A stretch of 13,002 bases of DNA from Balneolaceae bacterium SMO_bin1. Lineage in GTDB: Bacteria > Bacteroidota > Rhodothermia > Balneolales > Balneolaceae. Positions 1 to 8,742 of this stretch are shown here, piece after piece (position 1 is the stretch's first letter; the number at the start of each line of letters is the position of its first letter). The notes under the pieces are model-generated. The model was given only the letters and a program-made list of their open reading frames with translations, ran no database searches and was not told the DNA's origin. The stretch lies in NCBI GenBank assembly GCA_003123965.1, contig NNSL01000381.1:1-13002 (forward strand), read 5' to 3'. Made by a program: the position numbers and the translations under genes.

Positions 1-795
1 AATAAGATCAATAGTAAAATTAGAGCGCTGAATATGCACCTCCAGCGGGTACGATTGAATGTCACAAATTTTGCCGTCATACGAAAACAAAACTTCGTGC
101 TCCTGTTTCTGCACTGTTATTTTTAGCGGCTTATTAGAAGGCAGCACCAGTGGCCGCGTGGTTAACGTATGCGGGTTGATAGGAGTGACCACCATCACGT
201 TACTGTTGGGCATCACAATGGGGCCGTCCGACGATAAGTTATAAGCCGTTGATCCCGTGGGCGACGCCACAATCAAACCATCAGACCAATATTTGTTGAT
301 AAACATACCGTCGAATTCGGCCTCCACAGTGCACATGGAGGTGGAATCTTTTTTGGAAAACAGAAATTCATTCAGCGCGTGAAACACATTGCCGTGGCGA
401 TCTTCAGCCTGCAGCAGGTACCGTTTATCGAGGCGGTAATTGCCTTCGTTTAGATTGTCGAGTGCCTTCTCCAAGTTCTCCTGCTGGGTGTTGGCCATAA
501 AGCCCAAGCGACCACTATTTACACCCAAAATCGGTTTTTGAATATTTTTGAGAAGGCCCGCGGTATAAAGCATGGTGCCGTCACCGCCCATGGCAATAAT
601 AATATCGGCTTGGTCGATAGCTTCTTCTTCCGATTCAACAACATTGGATGAAGGGTGCTCGTCGGCCTCGTAGAGTTTTCGCAAATCGCTGTTGAAATAC
701 ACATTTACCTTGCGCTGGTCGGCCCAGTCTAAGGCCGTGCGGAATGGTTCTTTTACCGCGTATTTTTCGGGATTGGCAATGATGGCCAGATTCAT
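1..795 (-). CDS. nadK: NAD kinase, C-terminus cut by window edge
   Basis: This enzyme phosphorylates NAD to NADP in the cytoplasm, using ATP or polyphosphate. The frame is open for 265 codons from the ATG at 795 to the left edge with no stop; family members are usually about 290 residues, so only a short tail is missing. Visible family motifs are GGDGT at residues 70-74 (the diphosphate-binding loop), NSGRLGF at 93-99, DGLIVASPTGSTAY at 172-185 and an INPH...RPLVLP stretch at about 206-218. The start follows the stop of the peptide-binding-protein gene by only 4 bp, so the two are almost certainly cotranscribed. No Shine-Dalgarno sequence is visible before the ATG. The motif set leaves little doubt about the family. 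Confidence 0.95.
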   Translation of the reverse strand, partial: MNLAIIANPEKYAVKEPFRTALDWADQRKVNVYFNSDLRKLYEADEHPSSNVVESEEEAIDQADIIIAMGGDGTMLYTAGLLKNIQKPILGVNSGRLGFMANTQQENLEKALDNLNEGNYRLDKRYLLQAEDRHGNVFHALNEFLFSKKDSTSMCTVEAEFDGMFINKYWSDGLIVASPTGSTAYNLSSDGPIVMPNSNVMVVTPINPHTLTTRPLVLPSNKPLKITVQKQEHEVLFSYDGKICDIQSYPLEVHIQRSNFTIDLI

Positions 796-799
796 ACCG

Positions 800-2274
800 T
801 CAGCGGTTGTTTGTTGAAAGGGTTGTTTCACGCAGGTTTATCCACCAAGGATAGGTGTTAAACTGTACGTTTTGGATTTGTTGCTTACTCACCCCAACTT
901 TTTCCATTATAACTGATAAAAGCGTGTTGGACGGCGTGGTGCGCATGGCGGCATCCATGAAGTATATAGGATGATCAGGGTAAACGTCGATACTGCGTGT
1001 TGCAATGCGCAGCGGACTCATTTCAAAATGGATGCCGCTGTTTGCAAGCTCTGAGCTCAGTTCGCTGTAGAAATCGCGAATAATGGGATTGTCACTATAG
1101 CTGCTGATCAGTGTGTCAGCCGGTGTTGCATTGGCTGAATCGGGAAGTGTCCATAACAGCTGCACGTTGTTGCCGGGCACATTCTCGAAATACGGTTGAT
1201 TTGATGCCATTGCCAAAGCGGAGGTTACACTTGCCTTCGACCGGTCAGACTGGGTATTGTACCGAAGGTGAAAGGCAAATGGGTTGTCTGCTTCGTAGAG
1301 GGTGTGATTGCCCGAAAAGTTCGGTTTGAGCGAATTCTCATCAGTGAGCAGGGCCGCCATTTGGCGTGGACCAAGCTGGGGTAAAAGCTGCAAATCGCCC
1401 CGACTAAGGGCATTTAGCAGTGCCGCTTCATTATTGCTGGTTTGTATGTCAATGCGGTTGAGGCTGGACACATCTGCGGTTTGGTAATCCTCGAATCGGC
1501 AAATATGTAAAGCGAATCAGATCGTTTTTGGGAAAAACGGAAGGGACCGGTACCTACAGCCCGGAATCCATTGCCGGTTACTGATTCATGCGGATAAATC
1601 ACGGCATACGGTGTAGCCAGCTTGTTGAGAAAAGTGTCATCTTGTTCAACCAGATTAAAAACTACGGTGGAGTCGTTCGGTGTTTGGATTCCACTGATAC
1701 CGCTGAGCTGACGTTCATCCGGCAGAAGCACGGCTTGCTGTTCCCGGTTGAATGGCTCAAAGCCTTTGATATTCATGAACAGTTGCGCGGCGTGATCGGG
1801 AACCGTTGCCCGGGCCATGCGTTCAAACGCTCGTTTTACGTCCGAGGCTACCAGTCGGCGCCCGCGTCCGTTGGCAAATACATTGCTGTCGTGATAAAAA
1901 AGATCATTGTTCAGGTTAAAACGGTACGTGCGCTGGTTGTTGGTTACGCTCCATTGCTCAGCAATGGCGGGGATGATCTCCCCATTCTCATCAAACCGAA
2001 CAAGTCCTTCGTACACCAGCTGCAGGGCACGCAAGGTACTGTGGTTTTCGGCATAGAGTGGATCAAGTGTTTTAATAGGCTGATTTTCACCTATGGTGAT
2101 CTGCGTGAAAGAATCAGAATCAGATCGGGGTTGCTGAGCGGTGGTATCTTTTTGGCCGGAGGGAACAGGCGCTTCTTCAATAACGGTGGTGTTCTCACTA
2201 CTGCTGCACGAAATAAATATGGCACAAATGAGCAGCGGCAACCAATGTAAATTACGCCTGAAAATATGAGTCAT
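800..2274 (-). CDS. Extracellular solute-binding lipoprotein, family 5 (peptide ABC transporter), with one frameshift
   Basis: This is probably the membrane-anchored periplasmic binding component of an oligopeptide-type ABC importer. Residues 1-23 form a lipoprotein signal: two arginines, a hydrophobic stretch and Cys23 in FISC, followed by a Ser/Thr/Pro-rich linker. The mature part starts like SBP_bac_5 proteins (ITIGENQPIKTLDPLYAEN, then LVYEGLVRFDENGEIIPAIA) and contains GTGPFRF. The first frame (2274 to 1414) leaves the family pattern near base 1493, and the other frame (readable from about 1492 to 800) continues it as EDYQTADVSSLNRIDIQ. Restoring one base gives about 491 residues, near the usual 500-550. 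The C-terminal half is divergent. No permease or ATPase gene is in the window. The ligand is unknown, and heme, nickel or peptide are all seen in this family. It sits 50 bp after ddl and 4 bp before nadK. Confidence 0.85.
1490..1495 (-). other. Frameshift site in the solute-binding-protein gene
   Basis: Read on the minus strand, the frame ending in LYIFADS must change to the frame beginning EDYQTADVS. The change falls within the TTCGAG hexamer and fits loss of one base, since a restored base would give FADSEDYQ. Nothing slippery is present that would suggest programmed frameshifting. Confidence 0.8.
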
Positions 2275-2316
2275 AATTAACGAAATCCTAAATTTGGCCT
2301 AATGTTACTACAGTTT

Positions 2317-2333
2317 AACGGAAATTAGCCGTT
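2317..2333 (-). repeat. Small hairpin over the ddl stop codon
   Basis: The arms AACGG and CCGTT are separated by 7 bases that include the ddl stop codon. No run of T follows on the minus strand, so it is not a convincing terminator. It may be chance. Confidence 0.3.
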
Positions 2334-3521
2334 TTCGTTTCCTTTCAGCCCTTTTATGCCGCGCACGGCTTTTTCGCTCAATAAATTGGTATCGTAGCTG
2401 CGGATGCGGCCCGTCTTTTTCTGATGCTGCTTAATGGCCACATCAACCAGCTCAAGCATTAATTCCTTCATATTCATTCCCTCTTCTTCCCACAAGTAGA
2501 ATGAAAACGATCCGGGAATGGTGTTAATTTCGTTGAAATAGACATCGCCGGTGTCGGCATTCATCAGGAAATCGAGCCGTGCGATGCCCGAAGCATTCAT
2601 CATTGAAAATATGCGCTGCGAGAGCTGTTTGATGTGTCGGGTTTGTTCATCCGAAATTTCAGCCGGGATGATGCGATCGGCCGAGGCCATACCCTTGCTG
2701 CCGCCCTCTTCGCTTTGGTATTTGTCCTCAAATGAAAGGGTTTCTTCCTTGCCGAGTGGCTGCTCGCATACGCTGGCGCGATTATCTTCCGGTGTGCCCA
2801 GCACCGCGCAGTTGATTTCCTTCAAAGGATGCACAGCTTTCTCAACAAGCAGCTCTTCATCATATCGGAATGCGGTTTCAATGGCTTCAATAAGCTCGTC
2901 CGTATTCTCGGCTTTTTTTACGCCAATGCTGCTGCCCAGCGTCACGGGTTTGATGATGACCGGATAACCCAGTGTTTCAATATTATTTCGAATACCAGAC
3001 TCATCTTTTTGCCATTGGGTTTCCGAGAATGAAACATCGTCTACCACAGCTATATCATGCGCGCGGCAAAATGTTTTGGCTTTTACCTTGTCCATGCCCA
3101 GGCTGGAGGCAAACACGCCGCTGCCGCCATAAGGTATATGAAACATCTCGCAGGCACCCTGAAATGATCCGTTTTCACCTTCTGAGCCGTGAAATGCGGG
3201 GATAAGCGCGTAAATAGAATAGGTTTGAGGTTTGGAAAAGAAGCCCTGATTTTCGGTTTCCAGCAGTACGGGCTTGCCGATGTCATCAAAGCTGAAGGTG
3301 CAGGGCGTAGCATTTTGCTGCAGCTGATCCAGATCTTGGTAGTTCTCCAAGTCCAGCAGAGTTTCACCGGTAAACCAGCGCCCCGATTTGTTTACATAAA
3401 GGGGTATGATGTTGTATTGCGAATCGCCCAGCGCAGAAATGGCCTGCATGGCGCTGAGTACGGAAACTTCGTGCTCGGGAGAGCGGCCGCCAAAAGCTAC
3501 AACTATATTTTTATTGCTCAT
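2325..3521 (-). CDS. ddl: D-alanine--D-alanine ligase
   Basis: This ATP-grasp ligase joins two D-alanines in the cytoplasm for the peptidoglycan stem peptide. The 398-residue frame is intact. Residues 11-24 hold GGRSPEHEVSVLSA, with the Glu16 that binds the first D-Ala. HGSEGENGSFQG is at 111-122, the ATP-grasp strand GYPVIIKP at 185-192, GSSIGV at 196-201, ARLDFL at 314-319 and the metal-binding FNEINTIPGS at 329-338. NTIPGSFSFYLWE and the KGMASADRIIPAEI loop mark a subfamily unlike E. coli DdlB, and the protein is longer than the usual 300-370 residues. A D-Ala-D-Lac ligase is possible but no vanH or vanX neighbour supports it. The gene lies 122 bp after recQ and 50 bp before the binding-protein gene. 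Confidence 0.92.
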   Translation of the reverse strand: MSNKNIVVAFGGRSPEHEVSVLSAMQAISALGDSQYNIIPLYVNKSGRWFTGETLLDLENYQDLDQLQQNATPCTFSFDDIGKPVLLETENQGFFSKPQTYSIYALIPAFHGSEGENGSFQGACEMFHIPYGGSGVFASSLGMDKVKAKTFCRAHDIAVVDDVSFSETQWQKDESGIRNNIETLGYPVIIKPVTLGSSIGVKKAENTDELIEAIETAFRYDEELLVEKAVHPLKEINCAVLGTPEDNRASVCEQPLGKEETLSFEDKYQSEEGGSKGMASADRIIPAEISDEQTRHIKQLSQRIFSMMNASGIARLDFLMNADTGDVYFNEINTIPGSFSFYLWEEEGMNMKELMLELVDVAIKQHQKKTGRIRSYDTNLLSEKAVRGIKGLKGNENG

Positions 3522-3554
3522 TAATTGATGACTTCATCGGTGATAATTTGCGTA

Positions 3555-3563
3555 ATGATAACA
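3555..3563 (-). promoter_or_regulatory. Possible extended -10 promoter for ddl
   Basis: On the minus strand TGTTATCAT fits an extended -10 element (TG, one base, then a 5/6 match to TATAAT), 33 bp before the ddl start. No good -35 box is seen. The 122-bp gap after recQ, wide compared with neighbouring gaps, is the main reason to suspect a promoter here. Confidence 0.3.
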
Positions 3564-3643
3564 AAAGATCGTTTGAAATGCTGAATGTTAGATCTCAGGG
3601 TATGACCTCAAAATGGAAAACAATCTTATGGAATGATTGCTAT

Positions 3644-5821
3644 TTATTCATCCTTATTGCGAGCTTGATAATATAGCTGCATCACCCGGAGTTTGTTATA
3701 ATCCACCGATTTGTTGAGTTCGTCATAAACAGCGCGCAGCATACGAGCGCCTTTGTCGTCAAAAGCATCAAGCACTTTGTCCTGCTTTCGCTGGGAGAGG
3801 TCAGCGGCTTCAGGGATTCCTTCGGCGCGCAAATCATGACCTTCGTCTAGATATTTCTTCAATTTACGAACAATACTGGCTGGTTTTACGCCTTTTTCCT
3901 CGGCCAGGTGCTCAATGGACTGACCATCGTTAAACGCCTGACCAATGCGTTCGTGCAGTTCGCCTTCATATTTTGATTCACTCTTTTCTTCAAGCAGCTC
4001 AGTACGTTCTTCAAGGTCGTTTTCCTCGGCATAATCGATGATTACCTTAGCAAACTCCTTGCCGAAGTTTTTCACTTTGGCGCCGCCCACTCCGTATATC
4101 TTAAGCAATGATTCGCGGCTTTGCGGATAATAATATGCCATTTCCATAAGGGTTGTATCCGGGAAAATTGCATAAGGAGCAATTGCTTGCTTGTCTGCAA
4201 TTTCTTTCCGCTTGTCGCGCAAAATGGTAAAAAGCTCTTCGTCGTGCTTGTCTTCCACTTCGCTGCTGGTGCGCCCCGCTGCCTCACGGTCAACCACGGC
4301 TGATGTGCGATCAAGGAGACCGTATACATTTTCCTTGCCGTCGAGCACGGGCTGCGCCAGTTCATTTAGGGTGATGTGGCCGTCATCATGCTTTTCAATG
4401 TAATTCTGATTCACCAGAAGCCGTGAGAGCAATATCCACTGCTCGCGATTCCAGTCATCACCGATGCCGAAAGTGGAAAGCTCTTGGTGATTATTTGCTT
4501 TAATTTCATCGGTACTGTCACCGCGGAGTACATCGGTGACGTAATATTCGCTGAATTTTTCGCCGGTGCGCACCACGCACGACATAAACTTCTGGGCCGG
4601 TTCGGTCAGGTTTTCCACATCGGCATCAACCGAAAGACAGTTGTCGCACATGCCGCACTCCTGGCTCGGGTATTCCTCCCCGAAGTAATCCATTAGCGGA
4701 ATACGCCGGCACTGATCCGTTTCCAGAAATTCGCGCAGCGATTTCAAATGCTTTTCGGCAACCTGTTTTTCGCGACCTTCTTTCTGATTGATAAAGTACC
4801 GGATTTTCTGCGTGTCCGAAGGGCTGTACAGCACCAGGCAGTCGGCGCGGAGGCCGTCGCGACCGGCACGACCGATTTGCTGGTAATACGATTCAATATT
4901 TTTGGGCATATCATAATGCACCACAAAGCGCACATCCGGCTTGTTGATGCCCATCCCGAATGCAATGGTGGCCACGATAATATTTATGTCATCACGGATG
5001 AACATTTCCTGGTTACGATTGCGCACACCTTCACTCAGCCCGGCGTGATACGGCTTGGCCGCATAGCCTTCTTTCTTAAGTTCGGTATACAGCTCATCTA
5101 CCTGTTTGCGTGAGAAGCAGTAGATAATACCCGACTGCTGTTTGCGGGTGTAGAGAAAATCAAGCACTTGCTCCAGCGGGTCCTCCTTGTCGGCCACTTT
5201 GAGCAGCAGATTTTTGCGATCAAAACTTGCCAGGAATGATTGAGACTCGTCGAAGTCGAGCACTTTTTTAATATCCTCACGGACGCGCGGCGTGGCCGTG
5301 GCTGTCAGCGCCAGGCAGGCGGCATCGGGGTAATCTTTGCGCACTTCGGTGAGCTCGCGGTAATCGGGCCGGAAATCGTGGCCCCACTCAGAAATACAAT
5401 GCGCTTCATCAATGGTAAAACAATCCACCTTCATGCCGTCCAGCAGCTTCCGTGTTTTGTCCATCATTAATGTTTCTGGTGCTACATACAGCATCTTTAC
5501 TTCGCCTTTTTTTAGGCGCTTAACGTTGTAGCGGTATTCCTCATCAGAGAGCGAACTGTTTAGGTAGATGGCCGGAATATCATACTGCCGAAGCTGCTCA
5601 ACCTGATCTTTCATCAATGAAATAAGTGGTGAAACCACAATGGTAAGCCCGTCAAAAACAAGAGCGGGTATCTGGTAAATGAGTGATTTGCCACCGCCCG
5701 TGGGCATAATTACCAGCGTGTCTTTTTTGTTCAGTACCTGGTTGATGGCTTCTTCTTGCAGCGGCCGGAATGAGTCGTAGCCGAAAACGTTATTGAGCTT
5801 GTGTCGTGCCTGTTCAATCAT
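3644..5821 (-). CDS. recQ: ATP-dependent DNA helicase RecQ
   Basis: This 3'-5' helicase acts in recombination and stalled-fork repair. All superfamily 2 motifs are visible: motif 0 (FRPLQEEAI, 18-26), Walker A (PTGGGKS, 40-46), DEAH at 138-141, TATAT at 173-177, the YHAG region at 258-261 and the arginine-finger motif QIGRAGRDG at 315-323. The zinc-binding part has Cys371, 389, 392 and 395. A winged-helix RQC region follows, then an HRDC domain at about 525-600 with the YGVGGAKVKNFG turn. The last roughly 100 residues (HERIGQAFNDGQSIEHLA... VRKLKKYL) look like the extra helix-turn-helix module known from some RecQ proteins. At 725 residues it is longer than E. coli RecQ (about 610), and the extension explains this. 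The ATG is 5 bp after the carB stop, with five T between, so the genes are coupled. Confidence 0.96.
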   Translation of the reverse strand: MIEQARHKLNNVFGYDSFRPLQEEAINQVLNKKDTLVIMPTGGGKSLIYQIPALVFDGLTIVVSPLISLMKDQVEQLRQYDIPAIYLNSSLSDEEYRYNVKRLKKGEVKMLYVAPETLMMDKTRKLLDGMKVDCFTIDEAHCISEWGHDFRPDYRELTEVRKDYPDAACLALTATATPRVREDIKKVLDFDESQSFLASFDRKNLLLKVADKEDPLEQVLDFLYTRKQQSGIIYCFSRKQVDELYTELKKEGYAAKPYHAGLSEGVRNRNQEMFIRDDINIIVATIAFGMGINKPDVRFVVHYDMPKNIESYYQQIGRAGRDGLRADCLVLYSPSDTQKIRYFINQKEGREKQVAEKHLKSLREFLETDQCRRIPLMDYFGEEYPSQECGMCDNCLSVDADVENLTEPAQKFMSCVVRTGEKFSEYYVTDVLRGDSTDEIKANNHQELSTFGIGDDWNREQWILLSRLLVNQNYIEKHDDGHITLNELAQPVLDGKENVYGLLDRTSAVVDREAAGRTSSEVEDKHDEELFTILRDKRKEIADKQAIAPYAIFPDTTLMEMAYYYPQSRESLLKIYGVGGAKVKNFGKEFAKVIIDYAEENDLEERTELLEEKSESKYEGELHERIGQAFNDGQSIEHLAEEKGVKPASIVRKLKKYLDEGHDLRAEGIPEAADLSQRKQDKVLDAFDDKGARMLRAVYDELNKSVDYNKLRVMQLYYQARNKDE

Positions 5822-5826
5822 AAAAA

Positions 5827-8665
5827 CTACTTGCTGAGGTATAGATTCTTGAATTCAAATGGTTTCTTAAAGTGCTCGTCGTTGAAATCATCCATAAAGT
5901 AAATGGTTTCGCCGGTTGATTTCATTTCCGGGCCGAGCTCTTTTTTTACTTCGGGAAATTTGTCGAATGGAAATACCGGTTCTTTAATCGCCCATCGATC
6001 GAGCGTGGATGTAAGATCTTTCTCCGGGAAATCGCTCAATTTGGCGCCCAGCATTACTTTTACGGCAATCTGGGCTTCAGGGCGGCCGGTGGCTTTGGCC
6101 AAAAACGGTATGGTGCGTGTTGATCGCGGATTGGCCTCCAGTACGAACACCTTACCGTCCTTAACGGCGTATTGAACATTTAAAAATCCAACGATGCCCA
6201 TAGCATCAGCGATCTTTTCCTGATATTCCTTAATAGTTTCAATTGCTTCATCACTTATGGAATACGTAGGGATAACGGCCGTAGAATCGCCTGAATGTAC
6301 GCCGGCCGGCTCAATGTGCTGCATGATTCCGGCAATGTGCAGCTGGTCGCCGTCGTATACGGCATCTACATCAAGTTCGGTGGCATTTTCGAGAAATTTG
6401 TCAATCAAGAATGCATTTTCGGGATGTGTTTTGAGTACGTTCTCGGTGTAGAGTTCGAGCTCATCCTGTTTTACGGCAATGCGCATGCCTTGGCCACCCA
6501 GTACGTAACTTGGCCGGATAAGTACGGGATAGCCGATTCGATCGGCAATTTCCACGGCACCTTCTACATCTCTGGCTGTTCCGTATGGAGGGAATGGAAT
6601 GTCGAGCTCTTTCAGGAACTCGGAGAATGATCCGCGATCTTCGGCAAAGTTGATTTGCTCGAAGGGTGTACCAAATATCTTGATACCGGCTTCCACAAAG
6701 CGCTTGCCGAGCTTGAGTGCGGTTTGTCCGCCCACTTGCAGAATGACGCCCTCGGGCTGCTCGTGCTCATATATATCCAGCACGCGCTCCCAGAACACCG
6801 GCTCAAAATAGAGCTTGTCGGCAATGTCGAAGTCGGTCGAAACGGTTTCGGGATTACAGTTCACCATAATGGCTTCGTAGCCCATTTCCTGGGCGGCCTT
6901 CACGGCGTGTGTGCAGGAGTAATCAAACTCAATGCCCTTGGCCAATGCGGTTGGGTCCGCTGCCGAGAATCATCACCTTTTTCTTGTCAGTGACTTCGCT
7001 TTCATTTTCGCCTTCGTAAGCGGAATAGTAATAGGGTGTTTCGGCGGGGAATTCGGCGGCGCAGGTATCTACTACTTTGAATACAGGTTTGAGATCAAAT
7101 TCCTTTCGTTTTTCGCGCACCTCGTTTTCGGTGACTTCGCCATTACTCTGGCTCAAAAGCCAGGAAATTTGCTCATCGGAGAAGCCCGCCTGTTTTAGTT
7201 CAAATAGATCGTCTCGGCTGATAGTATCAAGTGTTTGACCTTCGGTGCGATTTTCCAACGATACCATGTACCGAATTTGCTGCAGGAACCACGGGTCAAC
7301 CGAGGTGATATCGGCAATTTCTTCTACCGAAGCTCCAAATTTAAACGCATGCCGTATGTTGATCATGCGATCCCAGTACGGTTTCATAAGGCGTTCCCGT
7401 ACTTCTTTTCGGTCGGGGTTGTCGTAGCCGTCGGCGCCTAGGCCGGCGCGACCAATTTCAAGCGATTGCCATGCTTTGTTCAGGGCTTCCGGGAAATTGC
7501 GTCCAATGGACATCACTTCACCCACAGCTTTCATCTGCGTGGTGAGCTCTTCGTCTACGTTCGGGAATTTCTCAAAGTTGAATCGGGGCGCTTTCACAAT
7601 CACGTAATCAATGGATGGCTCAAAGCAGGCCGAGGTGTTGCCGGTAATGGGGTTGGGCAGCTCATCGAGCGTGTAGCCGACGGCCAGCTTCGTGGCAATT
7701 TTTGCGATGGGATAACCCGTTGCTTTCGATGCCAGCGCCGAAGAGCGGCTTACCCGCGGGTTGATTTCAATGGCAACAAAACGATCGCTGCCGGGTTCAA
7801 CGGCAAACTGCACATTACAGCCCCCCGCAAAAGTGCCGATGGAGTTCATCATTTTGATGGCCGCATCGCGCAGCATCTGGAACTGCTTGTCGGTGAGCGT
7901 TTGCGATGGCGCCACAGTAACGGAGTCACCGGTGTGTACGCCCATGGGGTCGATATTTTCGACGGTACAAATGATGACCACATTGTCGTTATCATCACGC
8001 AGCAGCTCCAGCTCATACTCTTTCCAGCCAAAAATGGATTCTTCAATCAGCACGCGATGCACCGGACTCATTTCCAATCCGCGCAGTACTTTGCGCTCAA
8101 ATTCATCTTCGTTCCAGACGATACCGCCGCCGGCACCGCCCATGGTGAACGAGGGGCGAATTACAATCGGGAGCCCGCCGAGCTCTTCCGTAATTTCCTT
8201 GGCTTCCAGCATGGATTCAGCCGCGCGACTCCGGCACTGCGGGATGTCGATATCATCCATCAAATCGCGGAATTGCTGGCGATCTTCAGTGATGTCCACC
8301 GCATCGATATCAACCCCGATAATTTTGATATTGCGCTCAGTCCAGTAGTTCTCCTGCTGCAGGTCGCGCGTCAGGTTCAGCCCGGTTTGGCCGCCCATGG
8401 TAGGAAGCACGGCGTCGGGCTGTTCTTCTTCAACAATTTCCTTGATGGACTCAATGGTGAGCGGCTTCAGGTAAATTTTGTCCGCCATCATCGGATCGGT
8501 CATAATGGTGGCGGGATTGGAGTTGATAAGCACCGTTTGGTAGCCGTCATCATTAAGCGAGCGGCACGCCTGTGAGCCCGAATAGTCAAATTCGCAGGCC
8601 TGGCCAATTACAATGGGTCCGGAGCCGATGATGAGAATTTTGTGGATATCGTCGCGTCGTGGCAT
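5827..8665 (-). CDS. carB: Carbamoyl-phosphate synthase large subunit, short form, with one frameshift
   Basis: CarB makes carbamoyl phosphate from ammonia (supplied by CarA), bicarbonate and two ATP, feeding pyrimidine and arginine synthesis. The first half starts MPRRDDIHKILIIGSGP and has MGGQTGLNL, the GGAGGGI glycine-rich loop and EINPRVSRSS. The second half starts at KVMILGSGPNRIGQG and has VGGQTALKLG, GGQGMRIAV and EANPRSTRTIPF. Both ATP-grasp halves are therefore complete. At codon 577 an extra G (CAAGGGCATTGAG where CAAGGCATTGAG is expected) sends the frame to a stop. Removing it restores GQGIEFDYSCTHA and a protein of 945 residues. E. coli CarB has 1073; the roughly 130-residue MGS-like allosteric domain is missing, and recQ starts 5 bp after the stop. 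The ending FKNLYLSK resembles, from memory, the short CarB of flavobacteria. The gap to carA is 77 bp. Confidence 0.95.
6935..6937 (-). other. Frameshift site in carB (one extra G)
   Basis: The minus strand reads GGG where the strongly conserved GQGIEFDY sequence needs GG. The two frames overlap here: the upstream one stops at GQGH, and the downstream one is open from about 6945. Extension of a short homopolymer is a typical sequencing error. Confidence 0.85.
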
Positions 8666-8742
8666 TCGTGATTTAGGTTCTGGTGTTAGAAAATTGCAGT
8701 TTTGGGTGCGCGTGCTCGGTTGTGCAGTTGGGCATTTGTGAG

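Noticed and set aside
59..244. A 61-codon frame on the plus strand
   Set aside because: It is antisense to nadK, which has an uninterrupted frame with all motifs.
1588..2250. A 220-codon open frame on the plus strand
   Set aside because: It is antisense to the solute-binding-protein gene, whose lipoprotein signal and family motifs are clear. It looks like a shadow frame.
6935..6945. Programmed frameshifting or split CarB subunits
   Set aside because: Split CarB exists in some archaea and bacteria, but here the break is inside a conserved motif, no good start precedes the second part (the MAK start removes conserved residues), and no slippery heptamer with a downstream structure is seen.
7466..8575. 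A 369-codon open frame on the plus strand
   Set aside because: It lies wholly antisense to carB, whose conserved protein sequence explains the region. The translation has no recognisable domain.
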